From positions 1 to 51,129 of the forward strand of contig PMTR01000080.1 of NCBI GenBank assembly GCA_003167255.1: DNA of 51,129 nucleotides, in the 5' to 3' direction. The notes beneath the pieces are model-generated. The model made no database searches. It saw only the letters and a list, made by a program, of their open reading frames with translations, and had not been told where the DNA came from. The position numbers and the translations under genes were made by a program. Below are positions 41,957 through 49,726 of this stretch, piece after piece. How positions within the stretch are numbered: position 1 is the stretch's first letter; each line of letters opens with the position of its first letter. The stretch comes from Bryobacterales bacterium (GTDB taxonomy: Bacteria > Acidobacteriota > Terriglobia > Bryobacterales > Bryobacteraceae).

Positions 41957-42696
41957 GACCAGGGCTCCAAGAGGTAAGTTCCTTCGGCTTCTCCGCGTTC
42001 GAATCCGGTAGCGGCGAGACCCAGCTCAAACGCTCGGCGGAATCTTTCGCCGTTGGCTTTCTGAATAGCGCGAGCTTCCACCGGTTCGTCGCGGCGCATC
42101 CGCGCGATGTCGGCTGGATAGCTGACGCGCTCCACGGCATTGCTCGGGTGGGTCTCGCCGGCCAGAATCTTTTTAACCCGGGGCGAGTCGATCCACCACT
42201 CCGCATAGCAGCGGTCGGTCGGCAGGCCGCCGTGCAGCGGGCTGGCTGTGTGGCCATACTGGTTCTGGTTGTAGCGGCGCACAATCGCGCCCAGCTTCTC
42301 GATGTTCAGAAAAGCGTTCTTCAGCTCCATGGGATCGAAGGTCCACTCGATCAACTCGATGCCGCGCGCGAGCGCGTCGTCGCGCTGCCGCAGCTTGAGG
42401 CGGCGCCCGATGCCGGCATTGTGATACGCCGGCAGCACGCCCAGCATGTGGCTGTGCAGGTAACTCTTGCCGGTTGGCTTGATGCCGGGAATCGCGAAAC
42501 AAAATGCGATCATTTCCGCGCCGTCGTACGCGCCGAAGACGTGGCCGCCAATCCTGCTGACCACAACCAGAAAGCGCACCGGCAGCAGTTCGATATCGTT
42601 GAAGCCCCAGATGATCTGCTGCAAATGGAGCACTTGTTCGAATTCCGCGAGCTGGTGGAGCTGGCGAATCTCGATTACAGCTTGGCTTGCTGCCAT
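41953..42696 (-). CDS. COG3375-type GNAT acyltransferase
   Basis: 247 residues from the ATG at 42696, overlapping the MazG gene by 22 bases. GNAT features: IRQLHQLAEFEQVLHLQQIIWG (helix), LPVRFLVVVSRIGGHVFGAYDG, the acyl-CoA motif MLGVLPAYHNAGIGRRLKLRQR (split here: MLGVLPAYHNAG and IGRRLKLRQR) and LIEWTFDPMELKNAFLNIEKLGA. COG3375 proteins are found beside NSAR genes; known relatives are succinyl-CoA:D-amino acid N-succinyltransferases. Its stop overlaps the racemase start by four bases. Acyl donor and substrate are inferred. Confidence 0.88.
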   Translation of the reverse strand: MAASQAVIEIRQLHQLAEFEQVLHLQQIIWGFNDIELLPVRFLVVVSRIGGHVFGAYDGAEMIAFCFAIPGIKPTGKSYLHSHMLGVLPAYHNAGIGRRLKLRQRDDALARGIELIEWTFDPMELKNAFLNIEKLGAIVRRYNQNQYGHTASPLHGGLPTDRCYAEWWIDSPRVKKILAGETHPSNAVERVSYPADIARMRRDEPVEARAIQKANGERFRRAFELGLAATGFERGEAEGTYLLEPWS

Positions 42697-43469
42697 AGCT
42701 CCTCCATTTCGGCGATGTTGGAATCTTCCAGTTTGCGGCCGCGTTCGGCGAGCTTGCGTTCGATGTAGCCGAAGCGCTCGCGGAACTTGGCGTTGGTGCG
42801 GCGCAGCGCTTGTTCGGGATCCACTTTGACAAAGCGCGCCAGGTTCACCAGCACGAAGAGCATGTCGCCGAGCTCGTCTTCCATTTCCTCCCGAGACGCA
42901 TTTTGACGCGCCAACTGGAATTCCGCCAGCTCTTCGTGGAGCTTGGCGAGCACCTGTTCGGGATTCTCCCAATCGAAGCCCACGCCGGCGGCGCGCGAGG
43001 CGATCTGCTGCGCTTCCACCAGGGCGGGCAGCGCGCGGGGCACCGGGGCCAGCAGGCTTTCGCTGTGCTTGCCCTGGTCCTCCTTCTCGGCGGCTTTGAC
43101 CTGGCCCCAGATGCGCTTCACATCGCTCGCGGTCTCGGCGGACTGCTCTCCGAACACGTGAGGATGGCGGCGGATGAGCTTTTCGTTGATGGCATCGAGC
43201 GCGTCGTCGATGCTGAATAAGTTCTGCTCGGCGCCTATTTCCGCGTAGAAGACTGCCTGCAGAATGAAGTCGCCGAGTTCTTCCGCGAGTTCCCCCCACG
43301 CGCGGCGATCGATGGCGTCGAGCACCTCGTAGGTCTCTTCCAGGGTGAAGGGCTTGATGGTGTCGAAGGTCTGCTCGCGGTCCCAGGGGCAGCCGCCGGG
43401 CGCGCGCAAGCGGGCCATGATGTCGACCAGTTTCTGAAATTTCTCGCCTGTGGAGCCTTGAGTTTCCAT
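42675..43469 (-). CDS. mazG: MazG nucleoside triphosphate pyrophosphohydrolase
   Basis: 264 residues from the ATG at 43469 (METQGSTGEKF); a longer form from 43493 would include the upstream hairpin. Two MazG repeats: N-terminal (about 15-110), with CPWDREQTF, LEETYEVLDAI and EELGDFILQAVF (the EExxE/ExxD metal site), and C-terminal (about 150-260), with GFDWENPEQV, KLHEELAEFQLA and EDELGDMLFVLVNLAR. It hydrolyses (d)NTPs to NMP and PPi, a house-cleaning role. It opens the minus-strand run with the GNAT and racemase genes. Confidence 0.95.
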   Translation of the reverse strand: METQGSTGEKFQKLVDIMARLRAPGGCPWDREQTFDTIKPFTLEETYEVLDAIDRRAWGELAEELGDFILQAVFYAEIGAEQNLFSIDDALDAINEKLIRRHPHVFGEQSAETASDVKRIWGQVKAAEKEDQGKHSESLLAPVPRALPALVEAQQIASRAAGVGFDWENPEQVLAKLHEELAEFQLARQNASREEMEDELGDMLFVLVNLARFVKVDPEQALRRTNAKFRERFGYIERKLAERGRKLEDSNIAEMEELWQQAKL

Positions 43470-43472
43470 TAT

Positions 43473-43491
43473 GAGGGGAGCGTTTCCCCTC
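43473..43491 (-). promoter_or_regulatory. Hairpin just upstream of mazG
   Basis: On the minus strand GAGGGGA-AACGC-TCCCCTC forms a perfect 7-bp stem with a 5-base loop. It ends three bases before the mazG ATG and begins at the stop of the truncated PIN gene. No U-tract follows, so it is not a standard terminator. It may limit translation of mazG or stop transcripts from the toxin remnant. Confidence 0.4.
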
Positions 43492-43717
43492 AATTTAGCA
43501 CACGGTCACGGGCGAAGCCGCCGGGACAATGGCAGATCAGAGCCAGTTGTGCTTCCCGCCTCTGCGCTCGCAGCGCACCATAGTGGAGTTCGCTCAGGAC
43601 TACCCACGGCACGTAAGTAGCAGGGGTGGCTCTCAGGCGCGCGGTGAGGTCCGGATCGTTTCGGAGGTGCGCGACAACGACGTTCGTGTCCAGCAGGACA
43701 CTACCAGCCGCGTTCAT
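43490..43717 (-). pseudogene. Truncated VapC/PIN-domain toxin
   Basis: 75 residues from the ATG at 43717 (MNAAGSVLLDTNVVVAHLRN). The first PIN acidic motif, LLDTNVVV (Asp10), and the helix with WVVLSELHYGALRA (the conserved Glu) are intact. The remaining ~60 residues of a VapC, which carry the other catalytic acids (DLLIAA-type region), are missing: after the ALI of LALI the frame reads CHCPGG and stops. It overlaps the antitoxin-like gene by 17 bases. The toxin should be inactive. Confidence 0.75.
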
Positions 43718-43919
43718 CGATCTTCTCGCAGCCTTCCTCGATAACCCGCTCCAACTCGTCGGCTTCTTCCGGCGAAAGTGCACCGGCCGTGCGAGTGAAA
43801 ATCGCTTGACGCTCTTCCTCGCTGGTCCGCTTGAGCCGGTGTACGAAGTCGGCGGCCACTTCCAGCTTGGCCGGTGGCAGCGCCTTTAGGTCCTCGACGA
43901 TGTTTTCGAGCGGGCTCAC
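43701..43919 (-). CDS. Antitoxin-like protein paired with the truncated PIN toxin
   Basis: 72 residues from GTG at 43919 (SPLENIVEDLKALPPAKLEV). A short, mostly helical, acidic protein with the pattern LPPAKLEVAADFVHRLKRTSEEERQAI and a C terminus RVIEEGCEKIDERGW, like the non-DNA-binding halves of DUF2281-type antitoxins. The DNA-binding N terminus typical of VapB is not seen. It ends inside the PIN gene (17-base overlap), the usual antitoxin-then-toxin order. The partner is truncated, so it may be a leftover. Confidence 0.6.
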   Translation of the reverse strand: MSPLENIVEDLKALPPAKLEVAADFVHRLKRTSEEERQAIFTRTAGALSPEEADELERVIEEGCEKIDERGW

Positions 43920-43924
43920 AACCT

Positions 43925-44029
43925 TTAAGGTACACCGGCTTGACTCCGCTGACAATGGCGGCCCGCACATGGCGGCCCGCACAACCCTCCCAGCGCTTTC
44001 CTTGCACGTGGCAAGTAATCAATTCTCAT
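43925..44029 (-). pseudogene. Remnant of a RelE/ParE-type toxin
   Basis: A 34-codon frame from an ATG that overlaps the preceding antitoxin stop (ATGA at 44026-44029). The first ~16 residues (MRIDYLPRARKALGGL) look like the start of a RelE/ParE toxin, in which a strand is followed by a helix with Ala/Lys. After that the sequence loses similarity and stops at 43925. The four-base overlap is the normal antitoxin-toxin junction, so this is best read as a deleted toxin. Confidence 0.5.
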
Positions 44030-44374
44030 CGGGAGCGGCTGGCTCTTCGGCTCGCGGCGTTCTTCCGGGGACCGCGTTTCATGTGGGCGATCATCTCGTC
44101 AGCGGTATCGAAAGGGCCAAACGTACGACCGGCTTTAATGTCGGCCAAACCCTCGGCCAGTCGGGCGTCAATGACGCGCCGCTGCTCCGGGGTGTACCCG
44201 TCGTCGGCCGTGGGGAATTTCGAGCGGTCAATCACCATATTGGGGGTGATGACAATTTTGCCACGCTGGAAAGCGAAGCTGACCAGATCGCCCTTGGATA
44301 CGCCGGCCCGGCGCCGTATGCTCGTGGGGATGGTAACTTGGCCTTTGCTTTGGACTTTCCCTGATGGTGTTCAT
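44026..44374 (-). pseudogene. AbrB-type antitoxin gene with N-terminal frameshift
   Basis: Read on the minus strand, the frame that ends at 44026 extends upstream as VQSKGQVTIPTSIRRRAGVS and KGDLVSFAFQRGKIVITP, a clear AbrB/SpoVT DNA-binding domain. It continues with MVIDRSKFPTADDGYTPEQ and ends KNAASRRASRSR. No start codon exists in that frame before a stop at about 44371-44373. The +1 frame supplies ATG (44374) with MNTIRE, so one inserted base near the GGGAAAG run would explain it. Only a 70-residue form without the DNA-binding domain (start 44238) is directly open. Confidence 0.72.
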
Positions 44375-44521
44375 GAAAAGGTACAGTCGACTTTGGACAG
44401 TCGCCAATCTAAACTTCCGTTTTCCGCCAGTTCCCAGAATAGCAATCATGAGGACCAAAGAAAAACGGCATCGAGCGAGAGCTTCCCACCACGCTCCGCT
44501 TCCCACGCCGGGTGATATGCT

Positions 44522-47299
44522 TTGAAAACGATGCGACGCTTCCTATTGTTTCTGATCTGCTTCCTGACGGTGGTTACCGCGCAGAATTTCGATCCAAAAT
44601 ATTACTCCGGACTCCAGTGGCGCATGATCGGGCCTTTCCGCGGCGGGCGCACGGTGGGCGCCGCGGGCATTGCCGACCAGCCCAACGTCTTCTTCATCGG
44701 CGTCAACAACGGTGGCGTGTGGAAGACTGACGACTTCGGCATGACCTGGAAGCCCATCTTCGACGACCAGCCCACCGGATCTGTCGGCGCCATCGCGGTG
44801 GCGCCCTCCGACGCGAACGTGCTCTATGTGGGCAGCGGCGAAGGGCTGCCGCAGAGGCCCGATCTCTCCGTCGGCGACGGCATGTACAAGTCCGTCGATG
44901 GCGGCAGGACGTGGCGGCACCTCGGGCTGCGCGATGCCCAGCAGATTGGCGCCATCCTGGTTGATCCCAAGGACGCGAACCGCGTCTTCGTTGCGGCCGT
45001 GGGCCACCCGTTCGGGCCAAACACCGAGCGCGGCGTCTTTCGCTCCATTGATGGCGGCGAGAATTGGAGCAAGGTTCTTTACAAGGACGAGCACACCGGC
45101 GCGATTGATCTGGCCTTCGATCCCGCCAACCCGCGAAACGTGTACGCGGTGCTGTGGCAGACGCGCTCCGGGCCATGGGAGAACGGCACTTTCTCCGGCC
45201 CGAATAGTGGCCTGTTCAAGTCCACCGACGGCGGCGACAACTGGAGCCAACTGACTGGGGGCTTGCCCACGGCCGCGCAGGGGCTGGGCCGCATCGGTAT
45301 CGGCATCGCGCCCAGCGACGGCAACCGCATGTATGCTCTGGTCGAAACCACCGGTGGCGGCGGACGCGGCGGCCGAGGTGGGCGTGGCGCCCTGGGCGGC
45401 GCGAGTGCCGCCCGTCGAGGCGCGGGTGGCGCGGGTCCGGCTGAAGCCGCGCCGGGTGGCCCCGGCCTCTATCGTTCCGATGACGCCGGCGCTACCTGGA
45501 AGAAGGTCAACAGCGAGAATCGCATCTCCGGGCGCGGATCGGATTTCGCCTGCGTGCGCGTCGACCCCAAGAACAAAGACGTGATTTACATTGCCAACAC
45601 CACCACTTATCGATCCACCGACGCCGGCGCCAGCTTCACGGCCATCAAGGGCGCGCCCGGCGGCGACGACTATCACACCGTCTGGATCAACCCGAAAAAC
45701 CCCAACATCATTCTGCTGGCTCTCGACCAGGGCGCCACCATCAGCGTGAATTACGGCCGCACCTGGAGTTCCTGGTACAACCAGCCGACGGCGCAGTTTT
45801 ATCACGTGAGCACCGACAACCAGGTGCCCTACTGGGTTTATGGCGGCCAGCAGGAAAGTGGATCGGCCATGGTGGCGAGCCGCGGCAACGACGGAGAGGT
45901 CACGTTCCGCGAATTCCATCCGGTGGGGGCGGCCGAGTACGCCTATGTCGCGCCAGACCCGCTGAATCCGAAGCTGATTTACGGCGGCGACATGCCGGGC
46001 GAGGGCGCCGTTACGCGATACAACACCGTCACGGGCGAAGTGGAGCACCTCGGGAAACCGGGACGCCATCTGCGCACGTATCCGGTTTTGTTTTCGCCCA
46101 AGGATCCGCACATCCTCTACGTCGGCATGGAAAACGTCATGAAGACCAGCGATGGCGGCAAGACCTGGGAGACCATCAGCCCGGATCTTTCGCGCGAGTC
46201 CTACGACGTGCCAGAGAGCGTCGCATCTTACGGTGACGCCGCCAAGGCCCAAGCGACTCGCCGCGGCGTGGTGTACGCCATCGGTCCCTCGCCGCTGGAC
46301 GTCAATGTCATTTGGGCGGGCACCGACGACGGGCTGATCCAGGCCACTCGCGACGGCGGCAAGAATTGGAAGAACGTCACGCCGCCGGCCCTGAAGCCCT
46401 GGAGCAAAGTGTCGCAACTGGATGCTTCGCACTTCGATGGCCAGACCGTCTACGCGGCCATCAATAGCATTCGCCTGGACGATATGAAGCCGCACATTTT
46501 CCGCACGCACGATGGCGGCGCTACCTGGCAAGAAATCGTACGAGGGTTACCGGCGAGCCCCATCAACGTGGTGCGCGAGGACCCGATCCGCAAGGGCCTG
46601 CTCTATGCCGGCAGCGAGACCGCGGTTTCGGTTTCATTCAACGACGGCGACGATTGGCAGCCGCTGCGCCTGAACATGCCGGCCACTTCGATTCGCGACC
46701 TGGTGGTTCACGAAGAAGACCTGGTGGTGGGGACGCACGGGCGCAGCTTCTGGATTCTCGACGACATTTCCCCGCTGCGCGAGCTGACGGCTACCATCGC
46801 CGGCGCCGATGCGCATTTGTTTGCGCCGCGCCCCACCTGGCGGTTTTCGCGCGATGCCAACACCGACACGCCGCTGCCGCCCGAAGAGCCCGCCGGGAAA
46901 AACCCGCCGGACGGAGCGATCCTCTATTACTATCTGAAGACCGCGGCGACGGCGGAGGTGACGCTCGCGATCTTCGACTCGACCGGCAAATCGGTCCGGC
47001 GCTTCTCGAGTGCGGATAAAGCGCCGCCGGCGCCAGTGGACCTCAATGTACCGACCTACTGGCTGCGGCCGTTCCAACCGCTTTCGAGCGAAGCGGGCAC
47101 GCACCGTTTCGTATGGGACCTTCATGGCCCGGCCGCTGGCAGCGGACGGGGCGGCGAGCCGCCCATCTCGGCGATTTACATGGATACGCCCAACGGTGAG
47201 GGCCCGTGGCTCCCCGCAGGCAGTTATACGGTAAAACTAACAGTGGGCGGGCAAGCTTACACGCAGCCGCTGGTGGTGAAAGCGGACCCGCGCAAGTAA
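44522..47299 (+). CDS. Secreted BNR-repeat / sortilin-like (VPS10) protein
   Basis: 925 residues starting at TTG (44522), with ATG at 44531 equally possible. A signal peptide (to about 20) is followed by at least eight BNR/Asp-box motifs of the type S-x-D-x-G-x-T-W (for example KTDDFGMTW, KSVDGGRTW, KSTDGGDNW, KTSDGGKTW, RTHDGGATW), giving two seven-to-ten-bladed beta-propellers as in exo-xyloglucanase or VPS10 proteins. A Gly/Arg insert (about 280-320; GGGRGGRGGRG) splits the first propeller. The C-terminal domain (about 760-925) is beta-rich, with a T9SS-like fold not certain. No catalytic residues are assigned; carbohydrate or peptide binding on the cell surface is likely. Confidence 0.87.
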   Translation: MKTMRRFLLFLICFLTVVTAQNFDPKYYSGLQWRMIGPFRGGRTVGAAGIADQPNVFFIGVNNGGVWKTDDFGMTWKPIFDDQPTGSVGAIAVAPSDANVLYVGSGEGLPQRPDLSVGDGMYKSVDGGRTWRHLGLRDAQQIGAILVDPKDANRVFVAAVGHPFGPNTERGVFRSIDGGENWSKVLYKDEHTGAIDLAFDPANPRNVYAVLWQTRSGPWENGTFSGPNSGLFKSTDGGDNWSQLTGGLPTAAQGLGRIGIGIAPSDGNRMYALVETTGGGGRGGRGGRGALGGASAARRGAGGAGPAEAAPGGPGLYRSDDAGATWKKVNSENRISGRGSDFACVRVDPKNKDVIYIANTTTYRSTDAGASFTAIKGAPGGDDYHTVWINPKNPNIILLALDQGATISVNYGRTWSSWYNQPTAQFYHVSTDNQVPYWVYGGQQESGSAMVASRGNDGEVTFREFHPVGAAEYAYVAPDPLNPKLIYGGDMPGEGAVTRYNTVTGEVEHLGKPGRHLRTYPVLFSPKDPHILYVGMENVMKTSDGGKTWETISPDLSRESYDVPESVASYGDAAKAQATRRGVVYAIGPSPLDVNVIWAGTDDGLIQATRDGGKNWKNVTPPALKPWSKVSQLDASHFDGQTVYAAINSIRLDDMKPHIFRTHDGGATWQEIVRGLPASPINVVREDPIRKGLLYAGSETAVSVSFNDGDDWQPLRLNMPATSIRDLVVHEEDLVVGTHGRSFWILDDISPLRELTATIAGADAHLFAPRPTWRFSRDANTDTPLPPEEPAGKNPPDGAILYYYLKTAATAEVTLAIFDSTGKSVRRFSSADKAPPAPVDLNVPTYWLRPFQPLSSEAGTHRFVWDLHGPAAGSGRGGEPPISAIYMDTPNGEGPWLPAGSYTVKLTVGGQAYTQPLVVKADPRK

Positions 47300-47305
47300 T
47301 GTCTG

Positions 47306-47388
47306 GTGGGGCAGGCGCTTCCGCCGGCGCTTCCGCCTGCCAAACTCTCACTCGGCCGAAGGTTGGCAGGCGAAAGCGCCTGCCCCAC
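47306..47388. repeat. Palindromic repeat, family B (full length)
   Basis: Arms GTGGGGCAGGCGCTTCCGCC and GGCGAAAGCGCCTGCCCCAC, with an internal duplication of GGCGCTTCCGCC in the left arm. It lies between the convergent BNR and S53 genes and may terminate both. It is the same unit that sits in dnaE2 at 11143 and 13715. Confidence 0.85.
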
Positions 47389-47405
47389 TCAATGTGACGC
47401 AGTAC

Positions 47406-49595
47406 TTACTGGCCGGTGATCCAGTTAGTCACCAGATTATAAGCGTTCACCGTTCCTATGCCTGTGGCGAAGTTCCAGCCGACGGCAGCGCCATACGCCG
47501 GTGCAAAGGAATCGTTGGCGGTAGAGAGCGCGCCGGTGGCGGATACCACGGAGCGGCGCCCCCTGGTTGTCGAGGCTGTGGAGCCGAAGCAGCTCTGGTT
47601 TCCGGCGCAATTGACGGCATTGTCGCCTTGGGTGACGTTGTAGAAAACGCAGCCGCTGTCCACGGCACTTCCGTTGCTCGAGTTACAAATGGAAGAGCCG
47701 GCGGCGCCATATTCATTGGCTGCAAGCCGGTAGTAGACGTAGTTGGGGTTGCCTTGCGCGCTGCCTGTTTGCTGGTTGACCAGCGCTTGAATGCCGGCCA
47801 TGATGGGGGAGGCGAACGACGTTCCACCGGCGCCTGCCCACGTGCTGGGATCGCCCGTGCAGCGGGCTCCGCCGTTGCGCACGTCGGACCAGCACATCAC
47901 GTAGTAGTGGCCCCACATGCCGTCGCCCGCGAACAGGGAAACGTCGGGGAGATCGCGAACGCCGTCGTTCGGAATGCCCGTCACGGCGGTTTGCCAGTCC
48001 GGTTTGGCATAGCCCTGGCACGTGCCGCTTACTACGCCGGAGGCGGAGGGCGTGCCGGTGGCGCAGCCGCTGGGACCTCCGCTGCCACCCACCACCCCTT
48101 GCAAGCCGTACTGGCGCGCCGCATTACTGGCGCAGAAGCCGGCGGCGCCATAACTGACGGAATAGCCGAAGTAACCGCTCAGGAGCGAGCCGGCGCAGGA
48201 GTCATTCCAAGGAATCTCGGGGATATATGACACCGCCGAACCATAAGTGGCGGAGTTAGTAGAATTCCAATAGGAGCTATTAGTGTTAGCAACCGAGTCG
48301 CCGAAATCAGTACCACCAACAGCGACATTATAGGGCGTGGAGGCAAAAGCACTCACACCGATTCCGTGGGTTGCCCCGGTGGCCCCGGCATCGCAACTGG
48401 CGGCGCCTTCATCGCCTGCCGCCACGAAGACGGAGACGCCTTCGGCCACCGCCTGCTGGAAGACGGAGTTGTAGGCGGCGTTGGCCGACGCGCCGTTTCC
48501 GGCTTCGCATTCGCCATAGCTGATGCTCATGATGGCGGGCGGGCCGGCGGCGGAGTTCAGGAGATTCTGCATGGCGATCAGTCCGCCAAAGGTGGTCCGC
48601 GTACTGGCACAGGCGGCCACCATGATGTTGGCGGCCGGTGCGGCGGCACTGGCCCATTCGGCGTCCAGGATGGCTTCCCCGTCGTCGCCGGCCACTAAGC
48701 CGGGGGCGAAGCAGTTGTTGGCGCCGCTGGCCGGAGCCGGGTGAACGGTAGTGAGTGCGCCGGATGCGTATTGCGAAAGGCCGAAAGTGGAGCGGAACGT
48801 GTCCCAATCGGCGGTGCTATAGAGGTCGCTGTCTTCGATCACCGCGATGGTCTGACCTTGTCCGGCGGTGCCGGCGGCGAATAGCGGGTTGAGGTTGTAG
48901 ATGGTAGCGAGATCGGCTGGGGACAAAGCCTGGAAGGGGCTGCCGCCGGAAGAGAAGGTGAAGTCGGCGTGCGCTCTCTTCATGGCGCGCGGCTGGAAGT
49001 CGTGAAGGGAAACCACACCAGCGACGGCGGGCGCGAGGGCTTCGGGGATCTGCGGATCGCTCATGTTGGCCACATGGCGGCTACCATTGACGTCGAGATA
49101 GTGAATGGCCGTATGGAAGGCGGAGCGTACCTGGCCGGCAGTGCCGGAGAAATCGATCACCATTCCGCTCGGATAGACCACGTTGATCTGGAAACCGTGC
49201 GATTGGAGCCAATCGGTGACGGTGGTGACGTCCTCCTGCGCGGGACCAAAGGCCTGTCCCAATTCCGCTGCCTTGAGCCAGTGATGGTAGTTGGCAGACT
49301 GGGGATTGTGCAGCGAGTCGATCAACTGGCGGAGGGCCGCTTCCTGCTCGGCAGGCCGTTGCATCTGGAGCAGTATATGCTCCATGGAGAGGCTGTCGGG
49401 AACCGGGCCGGCGTCGTTTTCCGCGGTGGCTTGCGGCCGGGTATTGCCTGCCAGACGGTGCAACACGTTCTCACTGATCCGTTGCGTGATGAGCGAGCGC
49501 TGGCCGCGGCTCTGTGGCGTGAGGCTGACCGGGAAGGCGAGCAGAAAAACCAATACGGGGACGGTGAGGGCGGCGATGCCCAATCTCTTGCGCAT
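47406..49595 (-). CDS. Secreted S53 family serine-carboxyl peptidase (sedolisin/kumamolisin type)
   Basis: 729 residues. Signal peptide (1-27), pro-kumamolisin activation domain (about 65-205; QPQAT...SANYHHWLK, GMVIDFSGTAGQVRSAFHT) and catalytic domain (about 225-729). The triad is visible: E307 and D311 in DGEAILDAEW, Ser593 in GGTSFASP, with oxyanion Asp395 in AAGDEGAAS. Such enzymes self-activate and work in acid conditions outside the cell. The C terminus has GWNFATGIGTVNAYNLV, the usual Ca-site area. AGGAG precedes the start. Role: extracellular protein degradation, in line with an acidic soil habitat. Confidence 0.93.
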   Translation of the reverse strand: MRKRLGIAALTVPVLVFLLAFPVSLTPQSRGQRSLITQRISENVLHRLAGNTRPQATAENDAGPVPDSLSMEHILLQMQRPAEQEAALRQLIDSLHNPQSANYHHWLKAAELGQAFGPAQEDVTTVTDWLQSHGFQINVVYPSGMVIDFSGTAGQVRSAFHTAIHYLDVNGSRHVANMSDPQIPEALAPAVAGVVSLHDFQPRAMKRAHADFTFSSGGSPFQALSPADLATIYNLNPLFAAGTAGQGQTIAVIEDSDLYSTADWDTFRSTFGLSQYASGALTTVHPAPASGANNCFAPGLVAGDDGEAILDAEWASAAAPAANIMVAACASTRTTFGGLIAMQNLLNSAAGPPAIMSISYGECEAGNGASANAAYNSVFQQAVAEGVSVFVAAGDEGAASCDAGATGATHGIGVSAFASTPYNVAVGGTDFGDSVANTNSSYWNSTNSATYGSAVSYIPEIPWNDSCAGSLLSGYFGYSVSYGAAGFCASNAARQYGLQGVVGGSGGPSGCATGTPSASGVVSGTCQGYAKPDWQTAVTGIPNDGVRDLPDVSLFAGDGMWGHYYVMCWSDVRNGGARCTGDPSTWAGAGGTSFASPIMAGIQALVNQQTGSAQGNPNYVYYRLAANEYGAAGSSICNSSNGSAVDSGCVFYNVTQGDNAVNCAGNQSCFGSTASTTRGRRSVVSATGALSTANDSFAPAYGAAVGWNFATGIGTVNAYNLVTNWITGQ

Positions 49596-49726
49596 AAGTC
49601 TCCTATTTGCTTATAGTGCTCCTGCAGGACGTCAGGCGCTCTTAAGTATTACAGACGCGGGAGGTCTGCTCCGGGTTTACAACGATTTTCGGCAAAGCGT
49701 ACGTGGTATGATGGCGCGCGAAACGT
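49596..49726. other. Divergent intergenic region between S53 peptidase and amidohydrolase
   Basis: 131 bases with no gene, AT-rich around 49603-49615 and containing GCTTATAG and CTCCTGCAGGA (a palindrome). It must carry the two promoters, but no good sigma-70 pair could be fixed by eye. Confidence 0.4.

Noticed and set aside
43714-44022. 102-codon minus-strand frame in the toxin-antitoxin area
   Set aside because: It runs out of frame with the antitoxin and toxin remnants and resembles no family.
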